64,000 nucleotides of DNA from an uncultured Maribacter sp. Its GTDB lineage: Bacteria > Bacteroidota > Bacteroidia > Flavobacteriales > Flavobacteriaceae. The position numbers were made by a program, and so were the translations under genes. This document shows positions 8,342 through 16,778 of this stretch, in pieces. The stretch covers positions 434,001 to 498,000 of the forward strand of contig NZ_CANMTX010000003.1 in assembly GCF_947500985.1 (NCBI RefSeq). The letters run 5' to 3'. Position 1 is the stretch's first letter. Every line of letters begins with the position of its first letter. The notes below the pieces were generated by a model. It saw only the letters and a list, made by a program, of their open reading frames with translations, made no database searches and had not been told where the DNA came from.

Positions 8342-9226
8342 TTAGTTTCTACTTCTATGTCTCTCACGAGCCAACAATGTATTTTTCAATAGCATTGCAA
8401 TCGTCATAGGACCAACGCCTCCAGGTACGGGAGTAATGAATGATGCTTTTTTACTTACATTTTCAAAGTCAACATCACCCGTAATATAATATCCTTTTTC
8501 TTTAGTTTCGTCTGGTACTCTAGTAATACCCACATCAATTACAACAGCATCATCTTTCACCATTTCTGCTTTTAAAAATTTAGGTACCCCTAATGCAGAA
8601 ATAACAATATCTGCCTGCGAAATAATTTGTGTAATGTTTTTTGTATGACTATGAGTAAGGGTTACGGTAGAGTTACCTGGCCATCCTTTTCTACCCATTA
8701 AAATACTCATTGGTCTACCTACAATATGACTACGACCAATAACTACGGTATGTTTACCTTTTGTATCTACCTTGTAGCGTTCTAATAATTCAAGAATACC
8801 GAACGGAGTAGCAGGTATGAACGTACTCATATCCAAAGCCATTTTACCGAAATTGGTAGGATGAAATCCGTCAACATCCTTATCTGGATCTACGGCCATA
8901 ATTACCTTTTGGGTATCTATTTGTTCTGGTAACGGTAGTTGAACAATAAAGCCATCGATGTCATCATCAACGTTCAATTCTTTAATCTTGTTCAATAACT
9001 CTTGTTCAGAGGTAGTACTCGGCATTTGAATTAAAGTAGATTCAAAACCTATACGCTCGCAAGAACGAACTTTACTACCTACATAGGTTAAACTAGCGCC
9101 ATCACTACCAACAATAATTGCTGCCAAGTGTGGTACTTTTTCACCACGTTCTTTCATCTTGGCAACCTCGGCCTTGATCTCCTCTTTTATTTCGTTGGAT
9201 ACTTTTTTACCATCCAATAATTCCAT
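8342..9226 (-). CDS. folD: Bifunctional methylenetetrahydrofolate dehydrogenase/cyclohydrolase FolD
   Basis: Interconverts 5,10-methylene-, 5,10-methenyl- and 10-formyl-tetrahydrofolate, supplying one-carbon units for purine and fMet synthesis. The 294-residue length is normal. The catalytic Tyr/Lys pair is in LTYVGSKVRSCERIGF, the folate-site motif is FIVQLPLPEQID, the NADP-binding loop is VIGRSHIVGRPMSILM and the C-terminal signature is TPVPGGVGPMT. ffh lies upstream on the same strand, 33 nt away. A terminator follows folD. Confidence 0.97.
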   Translation of the reverse strand: MELLDGKKVSNEIKEEIKAEVAKMKERGEKVPHLAAIIVGSDGASLTYVGSKVRSCERIGFESTLIQMPSTTSEQELLNKIKELNVDDDIDGFIVQLPLPEQIDTQKVIMAVDPDKDVDGFHPTNFGKMALDMSTFIPATPFGILELLERYKVDTKGKHTVVIGRSHIVGRPMSILMGRKGWPGNSTVTLTHSHTKNITQIISQADIVISALGVPKFLKAEMVKDDAVVIDVGITRVPDETKEKGYYITGDVDFENVSKKASFITPVPGGVGPMTIAMLLKNTLLARERHRSRN

Positions 9227-9259
9227 ATCCGCTTCTTTTTAAGTTGTGTTGTTTGGTTG

Positions 9260-10597
9260 TTATTTCATTCCTTTCATGGCGCCCATCATCTGCATCATCT
9301 TCTTACCGCCGCCGCCTTGCATCATTTTCATCATCTTGCTCATTTGATCAAATTGCTTTAAAAGCTGATTGATTTCTTGAACTTCTCTACCTGCACCTTT
9401 TGCAATACGTTTTTTTCTACTAGCATTTAATTTAGAAGGTGTAGAACGTTCTTCTGGTGTCATTGAATAAATAATAGCTTCAATATGCTTAAAGGCATCA
9501 TCATCAATATCTAAACCTTTTAAGGCTTTTCCTGCACCAGGAATCATCCCCATAAGGTCTTTCATATTACCCATTTTCTTAATTTGCTGAATTTGGCTCA
9601 GGAAATCATCGAATCCGAATTTATTCTTGGCAATCTTCTTTTGAATCTTTCTAGCTTCCTCTTCATCAAACTGTTCTTGCGCTCTTTCTACAAGTGAAAT
9701 AACATCACCCATACCCAAGATACGATCTGCCATACGTGATGGATAGAAAACATCAATAGCTTCCATCTTTTCACCAGTACCAATAAATTTAATTGGCTTA
9801 TCAACAACCGACTTAATAGATATAGCGGCACCACCACGAGTATCACCATCTAATTTGGTTAGGATAACACCGTCAAAATTTAAGATATCGTTAAAGGCTT
9901 TTGCCGTATTTACAGCATCTTGACCCGTCATAGAATCTACAACGAACAATGTTTCTTGAGGCTGTATTGCTTTATGAATGTCAGATATCTCTGCCATCAT
10001 TTTCTCATCTACAGCTAAACGACCAGCGGTATCAATTATAACAACATTAAAACCTTCTGCCTTTGCCTTCGCAATACCTGCTTGAGCAATAGAAACCGGA
10101 TCTGTATTTTCTCTATCTGAATATACAGAAACATCAATTTGCTCACCTACTACGTGCAACTGATCTATTGCCGCCGGACGATAAACATCACAAGCAACCA
10201 ATAATGGTTTTTTAGATTTTTTTGTTTTTAGGAAATTTGCAAGCTTACCAGAAAAGGTAGTCTTACCAGAACCCTGCAAACCTGACATTAAAATAATAGA
10301 CGGATTGCCAGATAGATTAATACCTTCAGATTCACCACCCATTAATTGAGTTAATTCATCTTTTACAATCTTGACCATTAGCTGACCAGGTTGTAACGTG
10401 GTCAATACATCTTGCCCCAATGCCTTTTCTTTTACCCTATTGGTAAATTCTTTGGCTATTTTAAAGTTAACATCCGCATCCAATAAGGCTCGGCGTACTT
10501 CTTTGGTAGTCTCTGCAACATTAATTTCTGTAATCTGACCATGTCCTTTTAGTACATGTAAAGCCTTATCTAGCTTATCGCTTAAATTATCGAACAT
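9260..10597 (-). CDS. ffh: Signal recognition particle GTPase Ffh (SRP54)
   Basis: GTPase of the signal recognition particle, which binds 4.5S RNA and delivers membrane-protein nascent chains to FtsY. The N domain is followed by the G domain with GLQGSGKTTFSGKLA (G1), DTAGRL (G3), TKLDGD (G4) and the insertion-box region. The C-terminal M domain ends in a Met/Gly-rich tail (MMKMMQGGGGKKMMQMMG) that forms the signal-sequence groove. The 445-residue length is standard. A possible -7 box TAAATTTG lies at 10620-10627, about 23 nt upstream of the ATG. Confidence 0.97.
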   Translation of the reverse strand: MFDNLSDKLDKALHVLKGHGQITEINVAETTKEVRRALLDADVNFKIAKEFTNRVKEKALGQDVLTTLQPGQLMVKIVKDELTQLMGGESEGINLSGNPSIILMSGLQGSGKTTFSGKLANFLKTKKSKKPLLVACDVYRPAAIDQLHVVGEQIDVSVYSDRENTDPVSIAQAGIAKAKAEGFNVVIIDTAGRLAVDEKMMAEISDIHKAIQPQETLFVVDSMTGQDAVNTAKAFNDILNFDGVILTKLDGDTRGGAAISIKSVVDKPIKFIGTGEKMEAIDVFYPSRMADRILGMGDVISLVERAQEQFDEEEARKIQKKIAKNKFGFDDFLSQIQQIKKMGNMKDLMGMIPGAGKALKGLDIDDDAFKHIEAIIYSMTPEERSTPSKLNASRKKRIAKGAGREVQEINQLLKQFDQMSKMMKMMQGGGGKKMMQMMGAMKGMK

Positions 10598-10619
10598 TCT
10601 TTTCTTTTTTAAGGGGTTA

Positions 10620-10627
10620 CAAATTTA
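10620..10627 (-). promoter_or_regulatory. Candidate -7 box of ffh (TAAATTTG)
   Basis: Minus-strand TAAATTTG fits TAnnTTTG and lies 22 nt upstream of the ffh start. No clear TTTG is found 19 nt further up, so only the -7 element is supported. Confidence 0.4.
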
Positions 10628-10678
10628 ATAATATCAGCGTAAATTCAGTAGCAAGTACCATAAAATAAACAAAACAAA

Positions 10679-10706
10679 AGAGCACCCATTATAAAATGGA
10701 TGCTCT
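10679..10706 (-). terminator. Terminator downstream of the repeat lipoprotein gene
   Basis: AGAGCA-C-CCAT pairs with ATGG-A-TGCTCT (one mismatch, 6-nt loop). On the minus strand the stem is followed by TTTTGTTTTG, so it ends transcription of the gene whose stop is at 10834. Confidence 0.7.
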
Positions 10707-10710
10707 AAAC

Positions 10711-10830
10711 TTAGTTGTGGGGCAAAAAAGGTATTACATTTTCATAAGCTGCAAGTTCAAAACCTCCATCAATACCGCCAACGAGGCCCAACTCTTTACT
10801 GTTGACGGTATATTTCTGGATGTTTTTCTC
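10711..10830 (-). other. 39-codon open stretch after tandem stops (possible gene remnant)
   Basis: After the TAG of the repeat lipoprotein gene comes an immediate in-frame TAA, then 39 uninterrupted sense codons in the same frame, ending in TAA at 10711. The translation includes ELGLVGGIDGGFELAAYEN. This stretch is visibly richer in G and C than nearby intergenic DNA. It has no start codon of its own. It may be a lost C-terminus, a remnant of a deleted gene, or chance. Confidence 0.3.
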
Positions 10831-10833
10831 TTA

Positions 10834-12606
10834 CTATCTTTCTAAAACTAAATGGTCATATAAACCAGTATCATTTTCATGTTTAAGCTCAATTCTTGTT
10901 TCATCTATCTCTAGAATTTGATAATCGTTTGCCAAAGGCTCATAATTACTATCTGTTTCAAAAGAAATAATCATTTCTAACTTACCGCTAAATGTATTTC
11001 TATACACAAACCACGTGCCATTGCTATAGACTTCTCCTTCTAAATTTCTAACTTCTAAAGTGCCGTCATTTTCCAAGTACAATTTTACATCTGCAAAAAG
11101 TACAGTAGACTCATCATCATTTTCTGCGAAGTAAGCCACATCCCATTCCGTATTGTTGAATATGCTTTTTATGAAAGTGATATCTTCTTCTTCTGCATCG
11201 TTATCGACGATACAATTTTTAACGATCACCAATTCATAGAATTCCTCTTCTACATTAAATTTTACGATTCCTTCTTCAAAATCCGTCAACAACCAATCGA
11301 AACTTACCGCTGGTTCATCATCCATGGTAATAGCAACTACCAATCTACCTTGTGTATTTGTGGTAACAACCCAAGTACCTTCAGAAACAGTTGCATCATT
11401 AGTTAGAGTTACAATACCATCTACTTGAAATTCAAAATCGCTACCTAATAATCTATTGATCTGGTCTCCGTTATTTTTCACTCTTTTAACAATCCAAGAG
11501 CAATCACTTAAGGTTTCAGTGATACTTTCAATAGTCACTTCTTCTAAGTCTTCATCGCAGAATTGCTTCATAACAACTCGATTACTATCGCCACTGTACA
11601 ATTTAATTTTATCATCTCCTAAGTCGTAGACATCCCACTCTAGGTTAAAATCGGTAGAATTCTCGAATTCCATCGTAAGTTTTGCACCATCATCTCCAAC
11701 GGTTGTTGTCCAAGTACCTTCAACTACAGTTGCACCGTTAAACCCAGTACTTACCGTACCATCTTCTTTAAAGTTTAAAATGTAATTTACGTATTGCGGC
11801 GTCTGGTCAATATCGTTTCTTTTAAACTCTGTTACGAACCACACACACTCTATTAATTCTTCATTTAACTCATCTTGGTCAAAATCATCATCGTTGTAAT
11901 CATCGTCGTCATCTTCATCGCAATCGTCTTTTGCATTTTCAATCGCAATTGCTAATTCTTCATTACTCTCTACTACAATGGTGGTTTCGTCTGATAATTT
12001 TAAAGTCACAGGAAAATCAAAACTTATTAAATTATCATCACCTAAATCTTTAAAGAACAAACGCAACTCGCGATCACTTGTAACCTCAACAGTACTAGTC
12101 TGCTCTAGATTTACATTGAATGTAAATAGAGTCATTGGGTAAACAAAATCTATACATTCTATATCATCATCTTCACCGCCTTCTTTACAATCTGCTGCTA
12201 ATGAACGTAACTCGTCAAAACCATTAATTGTAATTTCAGAGAAATCACCTGCAGTTATGGTAATAGGGAAAATGATATCTAGAAGATTTTCATCATCCTC
12301 AACACTATCAAAAATGGCTTCTATTTGTTCAATATCTTCTTCAGAATCGATAGTAAGTGTTATTCCATTTACTTCAACCGTGTATGGAAAATTGATTTCA
12401 TAACAACTTGTACCATCAACGATATTATCGCAAGAACCATCGTTAGAACTGGTGCGTTGAATTAAATCTGCGGTAGAAGAATTTGCTGTAATTGCAGTTG
12501 GTTCTTCACCATTATTAATTTCTTCTATCTCATCTTGACAAGCAGTAAAGCTTAATGCAATTGTTAGTAGGCTAACGTACATTGCATATTTGAAATATTT
12601 TTTCAT
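10834..12606 (-). CDS. Acidic repeat lipoprotein of the ECF/FecR locus
   Basis: A 590-residue protein whose signal peptide ends in LSFTAC; the mature N-terminus CQDEIEE resembles the flavobacterial lipoprotein surface-export signal. Residues ~72-225 hold four related units of about 40 residues, each opening with F/Y-P-x-T followed by a T/S-rich strand and a D/E-E-L helix start. Residues 227-250 are almost all Asp/Glu. Residues ~252-355, ~362-467 and ~482-590 are three lipocalin-like repeats sharing C/N-x-W, DGTV..., EGTW/NGTW and a late K/E-L strand. The gene is divergent from the ECF sigma gene and has the same promoter as fecR, so it is probably a target of that sigma factor. Function unknown; a surface ligand-binding role or Ca2+ binding through the acidic run is conjecture. 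It ends in tandem TAG-TAA. Confidence 0.8.
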   Translation of the reverse strand: MKKYFKYAMYVSLLTIALSFTACQDEIEEINNGEEPTAITANSSTADLIQRTSSNDGSCDNIVDGTSCYEINFPYTVEVNGITLTIDSEEDIEQIEAIFDSVEDDENLLDIIFPITITAGDFSEITINGFDELRSLAADCKEGGEDDDIECIDFVYPMTLFTFNVNLEQTSTVEVTSDRELRLFFKDLGDDNLISFDFPVTLKLSDETTIVVESNEELAIAIENAKDDCDEDDDDDYNDDDFDQDELNEELIECVWFVTEFKRNDIDQTPQYVNYILNFKEDGTVSTGFNGATVVEGTWTTTVGDDGAKLTMEFENSTDFNLEWDVYDLGDDKIKLYSGDSNRVVMKQFCDEDLEEVTIESITETLSDCSWIVKRVKNNGDQINRLLGSDFEFQVDGIVTLTNDATVSEGTWVVTTNTQGRLVVAITMDDEPAVSFDWLLTDFEEGIVKFNVEEEFYELVIVKNCIVDNDAEEEDITFIKSIFNNTEWDVAYFAENDDESTVLFADVKLYLENDGTLEVRNLEGEVYSNGTWFVYRNTFSGKLEMIISFETDSNYEPLANDYQILEIDETRIELKHENDTGLYDHLVLER

Positions 12607-12637
12607 AATGACTTGGTATTGTTTGTTATTATGTTTC

Positions 12638-12666
12638 TAAAACAACCGACTTTAAAAATACCCTAC
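12638..12666 (-). promoter_or_regulatory. ECF-sigma-like promoter of the repeat lipoprotein gene
   Basis: Minus-strand GTAGGGTATT (12657-12666), 10 nt, then GTTGTTTTA (12638-12646). The same two boxes with the same 10-nt gap stand before fecR (13317-13345). This differs from the housekeeping TTTG/TAnnTTTG type. The -10-like box is about 31 nt from the ATG. Confidence 0.7.
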
Positions 12667-12694
12667 CTCCTTTTTAATTTTTTTTCAAATATCT

Positions 12695-13225
12695 TTGATA
12701 AAAAGCAATCTATTGAAAGCAGACCAACAATTAAATGTGTGCGAAGAGCAGGTTTACAAAAGGGTTTTTAACGAAACGTCTAAAACCATCTTCAATTATA
12801 TTTATTACAAATTTGGCAATGAAGAGAAAGCGAACGATGCCGTACAAGAAGCATTTGTAAAGCTATGGGAGAATTGCGCCAAGGTTGCACCAGAAAAAGC
12901 AAAATCATATTTATACACGGTAGCGAACAATCTTTATCTTAATGTTATTAAGGCAGAAAAAGTACGGTTAAAATATGCCGATACTACCTTAAAGACCACC
13001 AATGAATCTCCAGAGTTTATTATGGAGGAAAATCAATTCAAAGAAAAATTGGATAATGCATTAAACGGTCTTCCAGAAAATCAACGCACTACTTTTTTAT
13101 TAAATAGGATAGACGGAAAAAAATATGCCGAGATAGCCAAAATGGAAGGTGTAAGTGTCAAAGCAATCGAAAAAAGGATGCATTTAGCATTAAAAAGTTT
13201 ACGAGAACAAATTGATGGAATATAA
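12695..13225 (+). CDS. ECF RNA polymerase sigma factor, FecI-like
   Basis: Sigma-70 family group-4 factor of about 176 residues. Region 2 is seen in TIFNYIYYKFGNEEKANDAVQEAFVKLWENC and region 4 in GLPENQRTTFLLNRIDGKKYAEIAKMEGVSVKAIEKRMHLALKSLRE, which includes the helix-turn-helix. No in-frame ATG exists before region 2: the longest frame starts with TTG at 12695, and TTG 12713 or GTG 12737 are alternatives, so a non-ATG start is needed. It stands before a FecR-type anti-sigma and a TonB receptor, the standard cell-surface-signalling order. Its own promoter is not obvious. Confidence 0.9.
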   Translation: MIKSNLLKADQQLNVCEEQVYKRVFNETSKTIFNYIYYKFGNEEKANDAVQEAFVKLWENCAKVAPEKAKSYLYTVANNLYLNVIKAEKVRLKYADTTLKTTNESPEFIMEENQFKEKLDNALNGLPENQRTTFLLNRIDGKKYAEIAKMEGVSVKAIEKRMHLALKSLREQIDGI

Positions 13226-13316
13226 GTTAGTTAGTTAGTGAAAGAACTTTTTACATTTCAATTAAACAACACAAGTACTTAATACTAATCACCAATAACT
13301 CAATAGAAATAAAAAA

Positions 13317-13345
13317 GTAGGGTATTCTAATACTTAGTTGTTATA
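13317..13345 (+). promoter_or_regulatory. ECF-sigma-like promoter of fecR and the TonB receptor
   Basis: GTAGGGTATT (13317-13326), 10 nt, then GTTGTTATA (13337-13345), about 20 nt before the fecR ATG. It matches the divergent lipoprotein promoter at 18 of 19 box positions with the same gap, suggesting that both are read by the sigma factor encoded between them. Confidence 0.7.
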
Positions 13346-13364
13346 CTAATACAAAGCTAAAAAT

Positions 13365-14276
13365 ATGCAAGACAATTACTTAGCAAAATGGCTTAATGAT
13401 GAATTGACCGAAGCCGAGTTGGCGGAGTTCAAGAAGTCGGAAGCTTATGATACATATCAGAAAATTAAGGATTCTTCCGCTCGGTTAGAATCTCCTGAAT
13501 TTGATATGGATAAAGCATGGCAATCTATTGATCAAACAAAGACTGTAGAAGAAACCAAAGTATTTATATTATCTCCATTTAAAAAGTTTCTTCGCGTGGC
13601 CGCAGTAATTGCTGTATTGCTTGCCGGTTCATTCTTTTACTTAAGTACACTAAACGAGTCTTTTACGACAGATTACGCTGAGAACAAATCAATCACTTTA
13701 CCAGATGCCTCTGAAGTTATATTGAATGCTGAATCTCAATTAGCCTTCAATGAGAAAAAATGGGATGCTAATAGAAATGTAGACCTTAAAGGTGAAGCGT
13801 ATTTTAAAGTAGCCAAAGGAAAAAAATTCACCGTTGAAACTTCTGAAGGGCTAGTTACTGTACTAGGAACTCAGTTCAATGTAGAAACCAGAGAAGACTA
13901 TTTTGAAGTCACCTGTTTTGAAGGCTTAGTAAGTGTAACTATCAACGGGAAAGAAACTAAATTACCTGCAGGGAATTCATTGCTTGCAATGAATGGAAAA
14001 AGTACCATATCTAAAGCTAACGTAGATGGCAAACCTTCTTGGTTATCTAAAGAGAGTTCATTTAAAAGTATTCCGCTACACTATGTTTTGGATGAGTTAC
14101 AACGACAATTTAATGTTGAAGTCAGCGCTAAAGATATTGATACTGCTCAACTTTTTACGGGATCCTTTAGTAATAAAAACCTAGACCTTGCCTTAAAGAG
14201 CATTAGCGTTCCTTTACAAATTAAGTTTAACTTAGATGGGAATAAAGTGCTGTTCTATGCTGAAGAAGCACCTTAA
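13365..14276 (+). CDS. FecR-family anti-sigma factor
   Basis: Inner-membrane regulator that holds the ECF sigma factor inactive until signalled by the outer-membrane receptor. The cytoplasmic N-terminal ~65 residues (LAKWLNDELTEAELAEF) precede one transmembrane helix (about 70-90, VAAVIAVLLAGSFFYLS). The periplasmic FecR domain follows (ITLPDASEVILNAESQL, GEAYFKVAK, TVLGTQFNV) and a DUF4974/STN-like C-terminus (SIPLHYVLDELQRQFNVEV). The receptor's start overlaps the last 20 nt of this gene, so translation is probably coupled. The 139-nt gap from the sigma gene carries the ECF-like promoter. Confidence 0.92.
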   Translation: MQDNYLAKWLNDELTEAELAEFKKSEAYDTYQKIKDSSARLESPEFDMDKAWQSIDQTKTVEETKVFILSPFKKFLRVAAVIAVLLAGSFFYLSTLNESFTTDYAENKSITLPDASEVILNAESQLAFNEKKWDANRNVDLKGEAYFKVAKGKKFTVETSEGLVTVLGTQFNVETREDYFEVTCFEGLVSVTINGKETKLPAGNSLLAMNGKSTISKANVDGKPSWLSKESSFKSIPLHYVLDELQRQFNVEVSAKDIDTAQLFTGSFSNKNLDLALKSISVPLQIKFNLDGNKVLFYAEEAP

Positions 14277-16776
14277 TACGCTTATCACCTTAATTTTCTT
14301 ACTGATTTTCAGTGGGGCTAGTTATGCCCAAACCGCAACTAAAGATAGTACATCACTTCGCGATTTCTTATCTAAACTAGAATCTAAATTTGATGTAAAA
14401 TTCTCTTATGCAGATACCGATGTGGAATCGGTTTACATTACAAAACCAACATCCAGTTTTCTTGAAGATATTCTAAATGGTCTACAAGATGAAACCGGAA
14501 TTACCATCAACAAATTAAGCGATCGCTACTACACCTTAACCAAAACATCGACCATTTCAATCTGTGGATTTGTGCTAGACAATTTTGAAGAAAACAATAT
14601 ACCAGGTGCCACAATTGAAATCTATGAATCTAACTTATCTGGCATTACAGCTGATAATGGTTCTTTCAGCTTTGAAAACGTACCCGTTAATTCATTGGTG
14701 CATATAAAACACCTTGGTTACAAACCCATTTTCATTGAGGCAAAAGAGCTTATAAAAACTACCGAATGTAAAGCGATTGCCATGGCGCTCAGCTATCAAG
14801 AATTAGAAGAAGTCGTTGTTACCCAATTTCTAACTACGGGACTAAAGAAACTTAATAATACTAGTATCGAATTGAATCCCTCAGAATTCGGAATCTTACC
14901 TGGAGTTAGCGAACCAGATATTCTACAGACTGTACAGGCCTTACCTGGTATTAAAAGTGTTGATGAAACCGTTTCGGATATTAATATTAGAGGTGGTACA
15001 AATGATCAAAACCTCATTCTTTGGGACGGAATAAAAATGTATCAAACCGGACATTTTTTCGGATTGATATCAGCATTCAACCCCTATGTCACCGAAAAAG
15101 TAGCAATCATAAAAAACGGTACTTCTGCCCTCTATAGTGGTGGTGTTAGTGGAACATTGAGTATGCGAACTACGGAAGAATTACCTTTAAATTTTAGCGG
15201 CGGAGCTGGATTCAATTTAATTTCAGGAGATGTTTACGGAGTAATTCCTATTCAAGATAACATGGCATTACAAGTTTCTGCCCGCCGATCATATACCGAT
15301 TTCTTAAACACACCAACGTACACTAAATTTTCAGAAAAAGCATTTCAAGATACAGAAGTAAATAGCGAAAGTGATTTCTATTTCTATGATTTCACTGCTA
15401 ATTTTATTTCCGAAATTAATGCGCATCAGAAAGTAAGCGTGAGTTTAATTAACATGAGCAATAACCTAAATTATATTGAAACAGTTAATGACACCATTGC
15501 CCCAAACAGGAGTAATCTGAATCAGGATAATTTTTCTGTTGGGGGTGAATTACAAAGCGAATGGACAGATTATTTTTCATCTCAACTAAGTGTCTATTAC
15601 ACGCAGTACTACCTAGATGCCCTATCCATATCAAACAATGATGCGCAGCAGTTAGAACAAAATAATCTAGTAAAAGAATCGAACATAAAACTCACTACCT
15701 ATTACAAATTAGGTGAGCATATAAATTGGATGAACGGTTATGAATTTACCGAAACAGGAATTGAAAATACTACCAACGTTAACCAGCCACCATTTGCAAG
15801 TAATATAAAAGGCGTAATTCGTAAACACGGAGTATTCAGTGAAATTTCCTATAGCTCAGAAGATGAGAAATTGAATGGGTTCATTGGCGGAAGGTTGAAT
15901 TATATCGAAAACTTGGATACGTTTCAAGAATACATCTTTGAACCTCGCATTAATGTTAGTTATGAGCTGTTACCAAATTTTAAAACCGAAGTATTAGGTG
16001 AATTTAAAAGTCAGGTCACCAATCAGATTATAGATTTAGAACAGAACTTTCTAGGTATAGAAAAAAGAAGATGGATTCTTTCTGACGGTGACGCCTTGCC
16101 CATTACAAAAAGTAAACAAGGCTCTATTGGTTTTAATTATGATACAAACAAACTATATGTGGGTATAGATGCTTTTTACAAAGAAGTAAATGGTATTAAT
16201 GTTTATACTCAAGGTTTCCAAAATCAGAATCAATTTAATGGTGAGATTGGCTCATACGCAGTTAAAGGAGCCGAATTCTTAATTAATACGAAGAATAACG
16301 ACTATAGCGCATGGCTTAGCTACACCTTCAATAAAAACGATTATACATTTGATGTTTTGGAACCGTCTACTTTTCCTAATAATTTAGATGTTAGACATGC
16401 CATCACTCTTGCAGGCAACTATACCATCGGTAATCTTAAATTAGGTATCGGCTTAAATTACAAATCAGGAAAACCCTTTACGCAACCTAATGAGAACGAC
16501 CCTATTAATGAAACCGTTTTCCCAACCGAAATAAATTACGAAGAACCTAATAGCAGCAGACTACCCGAATATTTTAGGGCAAACGCATCTGCAAATTACA
16601 CCTTAAAAATGAGCGATAAAATGAATGTTATTTTTGGCGTATCCGTATTAAATTTTACGAACAGGCAAAATACCTTAAACACCTATTACAGGCTGCTAGA
16701 CGATACTACCATTGAAACTATTGAGCGCTTATCATTAGGTATTACGCCCAATGCAAGCATACGAATCAGTTTTTAG
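14257..16776 (+). CDS. TonB-dependent receptor with N-terminal STN signalling domain
   Basis: Outer-membrane receptor of 839 residues from ATG 14257; seven earlier codons are open, but MLKKHLNTLITLIFLLIFSG...YAQ makes a proper signal peptide. Mature order: STN domain (~35-95, LRDFLSKLESKFDVKFSYAD), a carboxypeptidase-regulatory-like beta domain (~105-185, ISICGFVLDN), the TonB box/plug (QELEEVVV, then DILQTVQALPGIKSVDE, INIRGGTNDQNLILWDGI) and a beta-barrel ending in the aromatic RISF. The STN domain fits a signal-transducing receptor talking to the adjacent FecR. The ligand is unknown. It ends 2 nt from the convergent argS stop. Confidence 0.9.
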   Translation: MLKKHLNTLITLIFLLIFSGASYAQTATKDSTSLRDFLSKLESKFDVKFSYADTDVESVYITKPTSSFLEDILNGLQDETGITINKLSDRYYTLTKTSTISICGFVLDNFEENNIPGATIEIYESNLSGITADNGSFSFENVPVNSLVHIKHLGYKPIFIEAKELIKTTECKAIAMALSYQELEEVVVTQFLTTGLKKLNNTSIELNPSEFGILPGVSEPDILQTVQALPGIKSVDETVSDINIRGGTNDQNLILWDGIKMYQTGHFFGLISAFNPYVTEKVAIIKNGTSALYSGGVSGTLSMRTTEELPLNFSGGAGFNLISGDVYGVIPIQDNMALQVSARRSYTDFLNTPTYTKFSEKAFQDTEVNSESDFYFYDFTANFISEINAHQKVSVSLINMSNNLNYIETVNDTIAPNRSNLNQDNFSVGGELQSEWTDYFSSQLSVYYTQYYLDALSISNNDAQQLEQNNLVKESNIKLTTYYKLGEHINWMNGYEFTETGIENTTNVNQPPFASNIKGVIRKHGVFSEISYSSEDEKLNGFIGGRLNYIENLDTFQEYIFEPRINVSYELLPNFKTEVLGEFKSQVTNQIIDLEQNFLGIEKRRWILSDGDALPITKSKQGSIGFNYDTNKLYVGIDAFYKEVNGINVYTQGFQNQNQFNGEIGSYAVKGAEFLINTKNNDYSAWLSYTFNKNDYTFDVLEPSTFPNNLDVRHAITLAGNYTIGNLKLGIGLNYKSGKPFTQPNENDPINETVFPTEINYEEPNSSRLPEYFRANASANYTLKMSDKMNVIFGVSVLNFTNRQNTLNTYYRLLDDTTIETIERLSLGITPNASIRISF

Positions 16777-16778
16777 AA

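Noticed and set aside
13223-13240. TTAG tetranucleotide repeat just after the sigma gene
   Set aside because: Only about four units, overlapping the stop codon and non-coding sequence; no sign of a regulatory or mobile element.
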